Part shown: positions 1 to 13,900 of the stretch, one piece after another
Layout of the letters: the number at the start of each line of letters is the position of its first letter
Numbering within the stretch: the first letter of the stretch is position 1
Assembly (NCBI GenBank): GCA_024734555.1
Contig: JANPWX010000247.1
Coordinates: 1,986,907-2,050,906, forward strand
Source of the DNA: Trochalopteron elliotii
Taxonomy: Eukaryota > Chordata > Aves > Passeriformes > Leiothrichidae
Direction: 5' to 3'
DNA: 64,000 bases
Notes under the pieces: model-generated
What the model saw: only the letters and a program-made list of their open reading frames with translations
Told to the model about the DNA's origin: nothing
Database searches by the model: none
Made by a program: the position numbers and the translations under genes

Positions 1-2824
1 TTTCAGCTTTGCCTTAGCCTCCCTTCCCCCATCCCTTCATCTCCACTGATGTCCTTGTCTCCTCTGTCTGTGCATTTGTCTCTTTACCTTTAGTTCCACC
101 AGCAGTTCCCTACTCAGCCTCAGCTATACCAGTCTCTTGCCTTCCTTTCCAATTTCTTGCTCCTGGGGATTGCTAGGCTGCCTTCCTAGAGAAACACCCC
201 ATTATTCTTTTCAGATATTTCCCTGGTGTTTCCCTGTGGCTTCTGTTAGGACTCCCTGGCTCATCTCCCTAAGACTGACATGGTCCAGGGTGGCTAGCAC
301 AGTTCAGAGTCACTGCAAAGAATCCTCCCTAGCACCCTGTCCCTCTATTTGTCATTTTCATATCTTCTCACTTTTGGCAGGGACAAGCCTCATATTGCCC
401 CTCTACCCCCTCACATCTAGTTCAAAGCCCTGCCAGTGACCCCCCACTAGCTCCTGAGCAAAGACTCTCTTCCACTGCAGAGAGAGGTGAATCCCATCTG
501 ATGCCAGCATGCCTGGGGCTGTGAAGAACCATTCCATTGTCAAAACCCCCAGTGATGATTGGCTGATGATACCAGCCATGGAGCCATCGACTCAGTTTGT
601 CCATTTCTTTCCATGTTGCTGCCTTCAACTGTAACTAGAGAGGAGACCATAACCCACACCTGAGGTCCCCTTAGAGAACATCTGAAGGCCGTGAAGTCCT
701 TTTTGTTCACCCTTGGACTATGTGCTGCCATTTCCTGGGTCCCTTACGTGGCAGATTGGGAACAGGCAGCAGTGTGAGGGCCATGCCAGCCTGGGAGGTG
801 TCCTGGTGATGTCCGTGACCCAGGCCGCAGGAGGCAGCACCCTGCCATGGGCTAGGCCTGCTCAGATCATTGGGCCCTCTGCTCTCCGTAGGAGGGAATT
901 GCCTACAACTTTAACCAGTTAAGCTTTACCCCATCATCGTGATGATGAGTCAGAGTTTTGCTTCCTTAATTCTCATCAGTATTAGCAGAAATCTGAGGTA
1001 TTTAAGCTCTTCACATGTCATTGGGAGCCCTGGCAGTGATCACCACTACAAGTGCAGGTAATGTGGTGATCTCAGATATGAACAACTGCACAGATCCTAA
1101 CATTGCAATTTCACTTGTAGCATTAATATCTTCAGTTGTTTCATTTTGAAGGATATCCAAAAAATCAGGAATTTACTTTACTCTCTGGCATCCTTTTACT
1201 GGGATAAGGCCTGTTTTGAAGCACCAGAGTGTTCCTTTGAGGATTCATGTACCTATGAGATTAGCTGTCAGCTCATATAGTGCATGCATGTGTATGGATA
1301 TCTATCATTGCTTTCACTGAGGCGGATTAGGTCTTCTTTGGCATGATTTAACAAACCTATGGATGAGGCTCTGTTTGGGGAAAAGCCTGTTCCGACAGCA
1401 GCTTGCTTTGAAAAGACATGAACAAATGAAATAGGGATGGTTCTGCATTTATTGTAAATGTGTCCTCTTCTGTTTTGCTCTATGCTTGTCCTAAACTATC
1501 GTCTAAACCATCTCTACAAATGCAAGAATTTATGAAGTCCTTTATTTTTTTTAAGCTGTATACCTCTGCACATTGTTGAATTGCCAATATAGTTCATCCT
1601 TTGATTTTAGTAAACCTACTTGTTAAACTTCTGGAATTTCATGTAGCTCTTATTTTCAGAAATGGACTCTCCCTGGGCACTTGTAGAAAAGTAAGCACTA
1701 CTTTCTCTTTTTGGAGTTGATGAAACCATGGTTTAAAGGCAAATGACAGCACTGTTGTGAGAGTACAAGTTCACAGAGACAGCGTTCCAATTAGAAATCA
1801 GGATTTCTGACCTCTCACCACGTGCTTAAGTCACGAACCCCACTGTCTTGTAAAGAGTGAGATAGCTCCTTGATGGAGTCTCTACACTGTTCTTCCAATG
1901 ACTAACTCCTTCTTAAAATGTCTGCAGTATTGACTGCAGCTGTGCCTTGTGCATCAGCTTTGTAAGAAGACCATTTCTGTTACACATCAGTTGCTTAACT
2001 AGATGCTTTAGTGCAGTCTTCCTGTGAATTTATTTATATAATATAAAATAGTTTAGGATCAACAGTTCTACATTAACTTAGGATAGCTATTAGTAACAGC
2101 AGAAAATGAAAAACTAAGATGGTTCTTCTCTTCTTTTTAGAGATAAGCAAGCTGAGCATAGTAATCCACTAAGCTGTTTAAGTGACAAAATATTTATAAG
2201 AACGTTTTATGTTCTCTACTGTGAATGTCCCATCTTGTTCTTAAATCAGTACAACACATTTTTCTTAGAAGACAGAATCAAACAAGCCATGATTTTACTG
2301 TAAGGCTGTTACTAACACTACCAGAAACATTATTTGAATAAGAAAAAACATTTATACTAGCAGACAGGAAAAGAAAACTCACAAATGCTGTTTTAATGAT
2401 ACCAGCTCTTGACTTCCATCTTCTTGACTTATTTGTGTCATATCAAAGGCAGGCATTGCTTTCCACTGAGAGGCTCACTCAGTCTACACTGGACTATGCC
2501 AGTTGTGGTAAGGTGGATACCTGTTTCAAAAAATCATAGCATTCGGTCACATGAATTCTGCTCTCTTCTTACCATGTGAGCCTTGTATCCTGATGCTGAT
2601 TAATCTGAAGAGTGAAAAATCAGCCCTCATGCTCACAGATTTTGTGTTGGTTTGCAGTATACACAGTAGTTATGGGCTCTAACTAATTCAAATTGTATGA
2701 ATTCTGTGGAATCTATGGAAGGTATGTTACACTGGGTTACATCAGCTGAGCTACTTCTATGAGTACTCAAATTTAGTTCAGTAAGGAGATGTGAGTCAGG
2801 TTTAAGGTACTTGCCTATCTAAGA

Positions 2825-2912
2825 GCCATATCTATGTGAAGAACATGATTTATGTAAAAGCTTGAAAATGTTATTTAGGGAAGATTTTATGAAAATCATG
2901 GTCATACCCTAA
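2825..2912 (+). repeat. Direct duplication, copy A (88 bp)
   Basis: This stretch, running from CCATATCTATGTGAAGAACA to the AA of CATACCCTAA, recurs at 4462-4549 with only a handful of mismatches by eye and a constant offset of 1637 bases. Similarity stops abruptly at both ends. It has no resemblance to CR1. Confidence 0.85.
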
Positions 2913-4461
2913 CTGCTTCATACAACCTCAATATTTTATGTTTATTCTGCATACTTTTCTGGTGTTTCCTGCTGAAATTCACTGTATTTATTACAATATT
3001 ACTTTCAGGAGACTTAGTGAATAAATATGCTGGTATCTTACAAAAAGTGCGACTTCTTTCTAATACTGTCACTCTTCTTCCTATTATCACATAAAGTTCT
3101 TAATAGTCACATGAAATATATCTGGAGGTAAGAGAAAATATCCTTTTAAGTTTGATGTCACCCCATCCTGGTTAATAAGTATTGGGAACCATACAGGTCT
3201 TTTGATGATCAAACTGAACAGCTATGCCACATGGTGTTGCAAAACAAACAAAAAAGGAATCAACCACAAAGGCTTTTGCTCTGATCCTGGATCTTTTCTA
3301 ATCTATTTGGTATCTGGAATCTCTAAATCGTATATGAAACAAAATATTAACTGTAAGTGTAAAGCAACTACAGATTTCTATAGTTTATTGATTATCAGGT
3401 AGGCTGGAAGCTCTATCCTCTGTGCAATGCTTCAGAGTTGTATTGCTTGTAGGAAAACAAGAGTAGTAAACACCCAAGTTATGAAATTATTCAGTATCAT
3501 AAAATGGTTTCTGTTGGGAAAGAGTTGTGGCCCTCTTCAGACTCAAGTAGCTGTATTTTAACTGTAATCTGATTTAGGTCTTACATGCAAAAAATTAATC
3601 TGGTTTCAAAGAAATTACAGGCCAGTGGCAGCTGCAGCATGGTAATATTACACAGAAATTTGGTTTAAAATGAATCCAGCATCTTCAAATCCTACATCCT
3701 ACATGGTACCATTATATCAGTGGATGCTGAGGAACCTGGCCACATCTTGCATTTGGTAACACTAGCAACAGAGAGTGGGGAAGTGTGATGATGAGACACC
3801 TGAATTATTTGGATGTGACCCAGCTTTGATTTACATGTCTTGGTAGCTTGACACAGTGGTCAGGCTATTAAGTCCAACTGGAGGTCAGGACTTGTTAGCT
3901 CTGATGTATTGTAAAGGTCATCTGGGCTGTACAGTGTCTCAGTCCCAAGGTGAGAGGTCCACAGTTGCGCTTGGCATGTAAATCTCAGACATCTTGTGTA
4001 CTCTGGCTGACACATGATTTATGCTAAACTTTGTGTTCCAGGCTTTAAGGATGTTTTAATGAATGGTTTTGTGAATCCAGGTAAATCGTATGGGCCAGTC
4101 TATGTTAGTGAGCCAAACAGCACTGTGGTTTGCAAAGCATTTCCTGTTTCTGTCAGTACCAGGTCAGGCAGTGATCAATGTTCATTAACAGTTCAATTTC
4201 TTAGCACTATTAATACTATTAGTATTATGATTTAAGGATGTATCACTGCCACGGTCCTTCACCAAACACCACCTTTTTGATCTGGTCTGAATTTTCTTGT
4301 TCATTGTACATAAAAGGTTTTCTGCCTATTTCTGAACTTTTTGCACATGTAACTGGCCTGTCCAGTTTAGAGGTAATGGGTGAATTTCCAGAGGTAATGG
4401 GCAAAGCAAACCCTTGTGTATGGATGGGCAAAGCAGACATGGAACCTTTCAGATGAGAAGA

Positions 4462-4549
4462 ACCATATCTATGTGAAGAACATGGTTTATGTAAAAGCTT
4501 GAAAATGTTATTTAGGGAAGATTTTATGAAAATCAAGGTCATAGCCTAA
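4462..4549 (+). repeat. Direct duplication, copy B (88 bp), beside the first visible KCNK10 exon
   Basis: Near-identical to 2825-2912. It ends 42 bases before the exon at 4592, so it lies in the zone normally holding branch point and upstream splicing signals, though the pyrimidine tract itself (4571-4590) is outside the copy. Confidence 0.85.
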
Positions 4550-4591
4550 GAGATTTGATTTTGAATAAGGTTTTTTTGCTTTGTGTTTCAG

Positions 4592-4920
4592 TGGCTGTTC
4601 CCTCACCAGTGCCGGCTTGTGAGCCTGAGCCCAAAATTAACGGACATTGCCCACCTCCACAATTCTCCGTTTCCCCCCGAGCCACTGTTGTTGCTGCCAT
4701 GGAAGCCCCTTCTCAAGGCCGGCAGAAAGTCATGGACTGGAGAGCAGTGGTGGCCATCTTTTTTGTGGTGGTGGTTTACCTAGTGGCGGGAGGGCTCGTC
4801 TTCCGTGCCCTGGAGCAGCCCTTTGAGAGCAGGCAGAAGAACACAATCGCGTCAGAGAAGGCTGTCTTTCTTCGGGAGCACGTCTGTGTAACCGAGCTGG
4901 AGCTGGAGACACTGATTCAG
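4592..4920 (+). CDS. KCNK10: KCNK10 first visible coding exon (N-terminus, M1, start of extracellular cap)
   Basis: A pyrimidine-rich tract ending TTTCAG at 4586-4591 is the acceptor and GTAGGC at 4921 the donor. The first two bases complete a valine codon begun in the previous exon, and the exon ends on a codon boundary. It encodes [10 protein letters not shown] at the start, the first transmembrane helix ([17 protein letters not shown]), the cap helix entry RALEQPFES and the cap cysteine in HVCV (codon 4885-4887) that forms the inter-subunit disulfide in K2P channels. Two in-frame ATGs, 4699 and 4732, match the internal starts used for N-terminally shortened TREK isoforms. The proline-rich N-terminal part is a few residues shorter than in human. 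The open frame running back to 4555 is intron and should not be read as a start. Confidence 0.95.
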
Positions 4921-7900
4921 GTAGGCCATGTGAAGAAGACAGTACTTCTTGGAAGTCAGGAGAAACAGCTCAGTGGTTTATTGACCACCTGACTTGGTGG
5001 GGAACAAAATTTTTCACAGAGGCCTTGGAATGGGCAGTGTGAAGAGTAGGCTCTTTCCTAGTCATTTTAAGGTCTGAGAAGCAGAAACTGTCACCAGAAT
5101 ATTGTAAATATAGAACCACAGAATCATAGAATAAGCTTGAGTTGGAAGGGACCCATCAGGATCATTGAGTCCAACTCCTGACCCTATGCAGGACACCCTA
5201 AGACTCGCACCATGTGCCTGAGAGCATTATCTACATGCTTCTTGGACTCTGTCAGGCTTGGGGCTGTGGCCACTTCTCTGGGGACCATGTTCTAGTGCCA
5301 AACCACCCTCTGGGTGAAAAACTTTCTCCTGATATCCAACCTAGATTTCTCCTAACTCAGATTCAGGCCATTTCCTTGAGTCCTGTCACTGGTCATGAGA
5401 ATGAAGAGACTGGTACTTGAATTCACCAGAATAATGAAAGATGTATAGAAAGAAAAGCAAAACCTAATACCTGGAAAAAAAGTTTTGAGAGAGGTGACAG
5501 ATTTGCAAGACATATGCCCCCATCTCTAGAAATTTTCAAGTGGTCTTAAGTTTTTAGTTCTTTCTTCAAAATTCAACACAGCAATCGGGAGGGCACATAG
5601 AACAGGATAGGTGGGATTTTTGAAACAAATATTCAGCCAAGAATTCTGAACTTACAGGTTTACTGTTGTAATTTTTAAATAAATGAAGGAGGATGAAGTA
5701 TACAAATCAAAACAGAAAGTAATTGTCATTTAAAACTTTGGAATTTTAAGTCCGATGTAGTGTGAAAAGTTTTAGAATCAATTTTGAAGGAAATGATTAT
5801 CAAGCATGCAAGGATAAACAGAAAATGTAATAACATGCAAGAAATATCTATCAAGGATAGATTTATCTCTCATTGATTTAAACTCTAGACAAGGAAAGTA
5901 TTATGGATCTTACAAGACTTCAGTAGAATGTCTTCTGGGATTCCATGTGGAAGCCTATCAGTTAGCCCAGAGAAAACAAAGACTGGATAAGAAAAGTGAC
6001 ATACCTAAGGAATATATTCAAGCTTCAGCCTCATATTTCAGATCTGAATTTGTGTCAGCCTTCCAAGAGCACAGTGTTTCCCTTTGGGGTGTTGCACCAG
6101 AGCTCTGTTGTTGATTTCAAGCTGTTTGAAAGAACATGGAGCTATCCCCTGAATTCTTGTGTCTATCTAGTCAGCTGTGTTAAAAATCCCTTTCTGTAGG
6201 TGAATCAAATTTATAAGCTTATTTCTTTAAATAAGATGTTCCAGTATCTCAGTGATGTGATAGAAAAGGCCTTCTACTTTTCAGCCTAAATTCCTTTGCA
6301 AATAGATGCGGTCCCTCCCTCTTGTGCTCTGTGTTCACAGAAGATAGGTCAGTTCTGAGTCAAAAACTGTGTAGTTGTACCTGTGCCTTTGGGCAGCCTG
6401 GTGCTACAACTAACAAGAAAAATCTGCTTTAGCAGGAAGTAGTATTTCTTGGATCAGGGATGGCTTGGATCACATCCTTGATTTGTCTGCAAAAGACAGG
6501 TGAACATGTTTGATTGGCAGGATCCAGGGATATTGGTTCAGATGTGTTTCTCTTGGCAGTGTTGCAGAGATCTGTATTTCCCTCTACTTCTTAGAAATAA
6601 TGACTAAAGGATGTTTTGAAAACACTAAAAGCAAGAAGCTTTTATTCATTTGGTAGGATTGTCACCAGTAAAAGATATGCAAAATACATTCTTTCCAACC
6701 AGAAAGCAGAACGTGTGTAAGGTACAACAAGCAAAGCACCTCAGCAGATTGTGGAGTTCTGCATACCAACTACAGTAATAACAGCCCTTATTCTTTAGCC
6801 TAAGTTATGGACCAACACCAATTCTTTATTTGACACAATATTTTTCTTCTTTCACCCTGAAAAGTGATGATACTAAAATAAAGAACACACATACTCTTCA
6901 TTAGGTGTTCTGGACTAATTATATCTGGGATTTCAGTATGTCCTCAGGCATTATAGTGAGTAACTGGAAGTCATTGTGCAAAAGTAAATTAAAATGAGTT
7001 TAGCAGCTTAGGATGTGAATGTCTTAAGGCCAAGTGATGTGAAATATTGAAATAGATTTGTCAATGAACAACATGTTTCTTTGGATTCTTCTGTATGTCT
7101 GAGGCTGAAACTGGCTTCGGGAATGTAGTTGGGTATGCTTTTACAGAAAACTGATTGTAACTGACTTGCACAGAAGAGCAGTGAATGAACTTGCTTGAAG
7201 ATAATGTCAGGGAGTTAATGCCGGGCTTCCACAACCTCATGTCAATGATCTCAGAAGTGACATCCCCCTGGCTGGCCTAACACATTTCTGCATTGCACCA
7301 AATGCTGTAAATGCAACAACAGCCTTTACAGCTGTGAGTTCAGACTGATGTGGTGATTTCCATGGGTCCTAGCTGTTGTGCTGTGTGCAGTGTATCACTA
7401 AAGGAACTATTCATAATTCATGTTATTTGACTACCTGAAAGCTCTTAAATGAACACAGATCATACTCTGCAGAATGAACATAGATCATACTCTGCAGAAT
7501 TCTGTGCTTTGGAGAATGTGAAAAGATACAAAAAGGGAAAACTTAGAACTAACTTGTATTATTTTACTGTAGGAATGGCTCTGGAACCATCTTTTAAGAA
7601 GACCAAGGGAGTATCATGGTCCTTTCAAGACTAATGATGGACAAATGTATGCCTTTTCCTAAATTTCAGTCTTTCAAAGGATTCTGCTTTGGGAAGAAGT
7701 ACAACACTATATGAGGAGGCTGTTAAAATTTAGTGGGGATGAGATATCCTTTTCACATTTATCTCCAAAAACCTATTGCAAATATTAGCACTGGTAGACA
7801 AATGTGAATTGCTAAGTCCAGACTTGGAAGTTCATTCAGTTCTTAGGAAGATTAAAAGTATTTTAAATTTGTATTTGACTGTTGGATTTTGGTTCAGGTC

Positions 7901-10900
7901 TATCTAATACTAACACAATGACAGGTAATTTTTTCATAACAATGTCAAGTGTTTCACAGTGCAGTCCAGATTTTCTAAAGCCACTCAAGTGGAAGTTCTT
8001 AACTGCAAATTTTTAAAGTCCATTTTTGCATCAGAAGATATTTGTTGCAGTGAAGTCAGTACATGGTTTAAGGCTGTAGGTGATCTATAGCTCAGCAAAA
8101 TAGCGAATACCAGATCAAGAAAATGGCAACCTTGTGTGTTCTATCTCAACACTTTTGAGTTTTCGGAGTTAGAGAAAATAAAACCTAGAACATGCTACAA
8201 GATAATGAAACTTTAGGTTCTTCAAGTGCATTTAGCTGCATTGTACCTATTGGATCAAGTAGCAGAAGACAGAGGACTTAGGTGACTGGACATAGAGTTG
8301 AAAAGAAAATTAACATTACTAGATACATCTGCTAACATGCTACAAACCTTTTATTTTTGTTTTTATATGTTATAAAATAATCTTATTAGTAGCTGTGTTC
8401 AAAACCAAGTCATCCTGTCTTTGTAATAATGCACATGGAGAGTGTATAATGGGGAGGTTACACTTCTCAGAAAGATCAGATTTTATCTATCATTAGGAGA
8501 GATAGGAAGACCATCTTTGTGTTTTGGCAAAGTAATTCCTATGGACGTGATAAAAGCATTCATGCTCTGTTTCTATATATCCTGTACACTGTATGTGAGT
8601 AAAAACTTGCATAATGAACCCTGCATTCGTAATGAACCCTGGAAAGTTATGCAAGATGGAGTGGCTTGCTACTTAAGAACTTAACTTATGTTATTGTCAG
8701 GCTGATTTCTTCTTCCTTGTCTGTTGGGTTTAATTTAGAAGTGTGAGTGATTATAGTATATCTATATCTATCTATATCTATATCTATAACTATATCTATA
8801 TCTATCTATATATTTATATCACCCACCTGGTAACTAAGTCATATTATTAATGCCCACTAATGACTACAGAAAGCTGAAAAGGAAGAAGAGCTGGAAATAA
8901 GCTAGTGAGGCTTTACTGCTTAATTATGTTAGTAAGAATTAATATTTTGGATAGGCACTTTGGATTAGTGTTCTGAACCAGTTTTGCTCTGAAGGTAGGT
9001 AAGAAAGGAAACATCCTGCAGAGATGTTTCATTTTGCTGCTGCTTGCTTGGTTCATTAGTGTCATAAGCCAGCTTTTCTTTCCAGGCTGCTTCCATGTCA
9101 ACAGAAAAGAATTTTCATGTTCTAGAAGAAAACTCTAGATAGAGCAGGCAAAAAATAGTGCTTTGAATTAACTATGGAGAAGACTTGCATGCTGCTGAAG
9201 ACAAGAAAAAACTGTTTGAACTGTGAAGAAAAATAGTGGTAAGTATCTGATAGAACCTGTAGAACCTTCTACCTGTGCCTCTGAAGGTCATCTTGTCCCA
9301 ACTCCCTTTCTGCCCCTGTCTTTATTTTACTCTATTCCTCCTAAAAGGATAGAAAAAAAAGGATTCAGATCTCTTGGATCCTGTCCCAAGTGTGCAGGCA
9401 CCCTGGTTTTTAACATCAATCCAGAGCTGCTCCAGCTATGTAGTAGGAGACAGACTGAACCTAAGATGCTTCACAAGTCTGCAGCTGTCCTGTAGCAATG
9501 CTGCTTCCAGAACTTAGCTGAGATCTTTGCAGGGAGCTGAACCTTTTGGACTTAGTTCTCTGTGCATATCCCTTGTTGGATGCTGTAGATCTACCTACAG
9601 GTAGGATCTACCTACAGGTTGGATGCAGTGCATGCACAGTACATCAAATCACTCTAAGTGTAGGTAGATCACTCTCTGGCTGGTTGGTTCCTAAAGTCCT
9701 TTGTGGGATAGGCAGAAATACTTATGGAATAGACTTTGAAAGCTTGTTACTTTTGATTCAGCCTGAAAAACACTGCTGGCCTTGGTCCTTAGAAAATGCT
9801 GTCATGGAAAAGTGAATAAACGTGAATTTATAAGGAGGGTCCCTAATCACTGTATAAAGGATGGTGAGAATAAGTAGAGAGTTAGGGAGTATAGAAAAAA
9901 GTTATTGAAGTATTAGTTATTAAAGCTGCTTGCTAATGAGAAGCATCCTAATAATCCTAATAGAGAAATATCAGAGCATGAAAGGCAATTGAAGCAACTC
10001 TTTGTATATTTGAAAGGAATCTGCTTGGAAAAAGAATTGTAGAGGGTAATAATAATTATTGGATTAGAAGGATCTGTGGAGAGGAATTAACAGAGCTAGG
10101 CAAAAAAAGCCAAGAATTTTCTTTTCCTATCAAATTCCTATCCTTTATAACACAAGGGTAGGTACATCTTTGACTGTCTCGTCACTTGAGAGGGATATTA
10201 CACAGGTCCTTGAAAAAGGCTTGTCTTCTTCATACTTGGGATCTAACTGGAGAAATTACAGAAACATGAACAAATGAACCAGATAAAAACCTTTCTTCAC
10301 AGAGAAACCAGAAGCAGTCTGTTTTTCTCCTCTCTCCTCATCAGCTGCACTGGTTTCCAGCTAATCTTGTTGCTTATGCAAGTGGAATTGATGAAGTGTA
10401 CTGAGGTGCAGTTTGGTTTCACTCTCCTTGGGAATACAGGATTCAATTGTCCCAGTATCACCACAAATTCTGGGCTTCTGCTCTGGGATTTGACTTCGGT
10501 CCCATGCAGACCATATCACCAGGCCATGTCTTTTTTTGCTACAGAAGGACTGTACTGTGCTGATACCAAAGGGGCTGAGAGTAAAATACACATCTATGCA
10601 ATGATAGGGAGCAAAACAGAAAGTTGTGATCAGAAATACATGTTTTTAGAAACAAATAATATCAAGTACTTTTATTTACTTCAATAGTTTTGTCATTCTC
10701 CTCACTCCTACCTGCCTGTTAGCTTTAGCATATGTCCATTACTTGAACATCCAGAAAGAAAATTTCAGCCCTTTGAGGTATTTCAAATCATTGCCTTCCC
10801 TGAAATGGGTGGCATTTCAAAAGAAAACATTGCCATAGATTCTTAGTTATTCAGTAAAGAAGATTGCACTTTCAATTAGTAAACTATACTGGAAAAAATA

Positions 10901-13900
10901 CTGTGTACTTGTAGCTCCTCTGGAGAAAGAAAAAGGGATCAGGAAAGGAGCAAGTGTGAATCAGCTTTTCGTACTTTCATGACTTGTTACTTTCAACAAG
11001 ACTTCAACTATAAAAGTAGCTGAAACTAGTTTAAAATATCTTAAATATGTGAGGTTTGTTAAACATAGTGTTTAGTGCTCTGGAAATTAGCTTTTTTCCT
11101 ACTCTGAGATAACCTGAGGATGCAGCTCTTCAGGTCATTGCTGCAAAGCCTTTCTGAAGTTTCAGACAGTTTCAGACAGTAAAATTACATGGTCTGTGTG
11201 AACTCTTGGTCTGTGAGAGTCTTGCCAGTAATAGTATATTGTTTGAATTTTGTGTCAGTTTTCATCTAGCAGGATAGTTCTGTGTTGGTGGACTTGTAGT
11301 GGTAGTAGTAAGGCATCCTTTTCTCATGCATGAGCTGAAATTGGTTGTTTAAGTGCTGTTGGCTGCAGGCTGCTGGCTGCTTTGGTTTTGCTGCTCTCTT
11401 TCTGTCCTCCATCTCTGTATGCAAAAGAATATGTATTAAAAGACAGCATTGGAATAGTTGGATATTAATAAATGGATGATGTCAGTGAAGAAAAAATGAA
11501 TTTGTTCTGGATGAGAAGGGAGCCTGAGAATCTCAATGCTATCTAAGGCAACAGGATACTCCTTCACTTCAGGGGTTAGTGCTTGGCCTTGAACGACTTG
11601 CTAAACTGTGTAAACTCAAGTGTGATTTAAGTGTAATTAGCTTGCTGACATTCATACACTCAAGGGGAAGGCAGACAGCATTCCTTGGCAGAAGTAATCA
11701 GGGTAGCTGACAGTGTGTCATGGCCTATTTAAACAGGCAACCTGTCTGTTGTGCTGATTTATGCTGTTCTCCATAAACCAACAAATGATCTGTGCATTCA
11801 CACCACCTGCAATATGCCAGCAACTGGTACGGAAGCCCTTCCCTAAGGCTTTGGTCCGAAACACGTCTGTTCTCTATATCCCTATTTCTTGAGGTATAGA
11901 TGTGCTGAGGAGTCCTGGCTTTCTGCCCACATGAAAGGAAACCAGTCCGGCCTGGAGCTTGCTCATGCTGTAGTTTCACAATCAGCTTAGCCTGGCATGT
12001 AGTAGCTCTGCTTTTAAAAAGGCTGTCCTGTACTGATCTCTTCAGAGGTAGCTGTCTCTGTTCTTGCCCATACGCCTCCCTTCCCACTCCTTTTCCTTTT
12101 TGTGAGGCAATGTGATGAACAACTAAAAGCTGGGAAGCAGATTAGCTGAAACTTACCCAGGCTAAAAAAGCAGTAGAGGACCATTTATGACCATGAAGTC
12201 AGTTGGAAATATAGGCAAAAAATGAGTCAGAAAAATGGAAATGGAAGAAAAGAAAAAAACGTGCTAAGTAAGCCATTGGTGGAAAGAGATTAAGGAGGAG
12301 AAAAGTGTATCATGAAGGCCAAGGAGAGAAGTGGCATTAAAAGAATACATTTAAAAGTCAATGCTAAACCCACAAGAGAATGTGAAGGTATAGAGAAGAT
12401 CAAGAGAGAACTCATAGACATGATCAGGTAAGAAGTGGAGCAGTGATAAAACAGAATGGCTGACCTTGCTTTGCGCATGGACTGTATAGGAAAAGGTGAA
12501 ACAGAAAACCACCATGACAATTCATAGATCATAAATGAGAGGGAAAAGAAAACTAGTTAAAGAAATGGAATAAGAAAATTCAAACCTGTGTTGATAGGTG
12601 GGAATTCCGTGTTGAACAAAGCCGAAGAAAAAGAGCATGCAAGAGGTAGCACTTTGATTCACTTGTTGAGCCCAGCAATAAGTTCACTAAAACTACCAAG
12701 GCTAAAGATTGGTGGGAATATTTAGGAGGAGGAGCAAATAACAGAAAGAGAAGGAGAAGGTCTGGCAGTAGTTTGAGCAGCTGGTAACAGCAACAAAAAG
12801 TGAGGTTGAATCAGAATGGGAGAAAAACAAAGAGCTGAAAATTTTAGAAGGCAGAAAAAGAGAAGCTTGGTTCCTCTGCAGTGGTTTTACGGAAATTGGA
12901 CTCAGTTGGGAACACTTGGAAAGGAAAGGCAATCATTTCAGCTGCTGTTCTAGAATGAGATCTGAATTTCTCTGTGATGAAGAGTAGCTTGCATGAGATC
13001 TAAAAGCAGCTTGAAAATACATACTGAAGGTCATTTCAAAAGTCAACATGGAGCAATTCAGGTGAATATACCAGATACTAGTGAGAGATTTATTTCTGTG
13101 CTTTGTAGGCTGATGTATTCAGCTCTGTCTTCCTTTGGACTGTAAGGCTGCAATGAAAGGTGGATGTGTATGTTCCCATGATACAACATGGTGCATTTTT
13201 AGAAATTCCCAACAATCATTCAGGAGGCTGATATGTCTGCCTGGTTTGATTCAGTACTATGTGGGACCCAGGACAGTGACCAGAAAGCAGTATAGCTACC
13301 TCAGCTTCTATCCAGATTATACTTCATTCAAACACTGTCTGGGAGTCTCTGTATCATGCTGTATTTGTGGACATGAGATCATGTGTAGTTTGGCAACTGG
13401 GAGGTTTGACCAGATTGCAAAATTTATGATGTTTCCATAGGTATCTTATTTGTTCTTTTCAGTCTGGGTATATATATGCCATATTTTTTTCTTTAGTTAG
13501 CATAAAATATAAATGACTTAATAAATTACTGATTGTCTGGGAATTTAGATCCTTGGCTGACTAGCTTCACTTGACTTCACAAACATTATTTGTATTTTCC
13601 ACCTTTCTAGCTGCTTCTAACATGAGCTGTTCCCATTGAGGAATTTTTCCTTTGGCAGTAGTTGCTGCAAGAACGATATTTATGGATGAATTTGTGGTGT
13701 TGGTCCTCTACTTCTTAATTGCTTTGTATCTTTTGTCATTTGTTCATGCATTGTATATTTCTTCCACCTTAATAGATATTCAGTTCAGTTGTATAGTTTG
13801 CAGTTATGTCTACAGAAGGCAATACTATACTTTGACCACGTATTAAAAACTTAAATTGAAGCTGTTTCCATGGTCCTAGAAATTTCCCTTTGAAGCCTAT

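Larger units (their letters stand above)
1..4591 (+). other. Upstream intron sequence of KCNK10, 5' exon not found
   Basis: No coding exon is recognisable here. I looked for the known alternative TREK-2 N-terminal peptides that precede VAVP and did not see them. The first 700 bases are pyrimidine-rich unique sequence. The short open frames overlap on both strands and resemble nothing I know. The only notable structure is the first copy of an 88-bp direct duplication (2825-2912), with the second copy near the end (4462-4549). Confidence 0.6.

Noticed and set aside
4555..4591. ATG at 4555 as the KCNK10 start, giving [10 protein letters not shown] before VAVP
   Set aside because: This is intron sequence ending in the splice-acceptor pyrimidine tract and AG; the peptide does not match known TREK-2 N-termini, although transcript data could overturn this.
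10274..10687. Open frame of 137 codons in a KCNK10 intron
   Set aside because: Composition and content look random, with a competing antisense frame; no recognisable protein.
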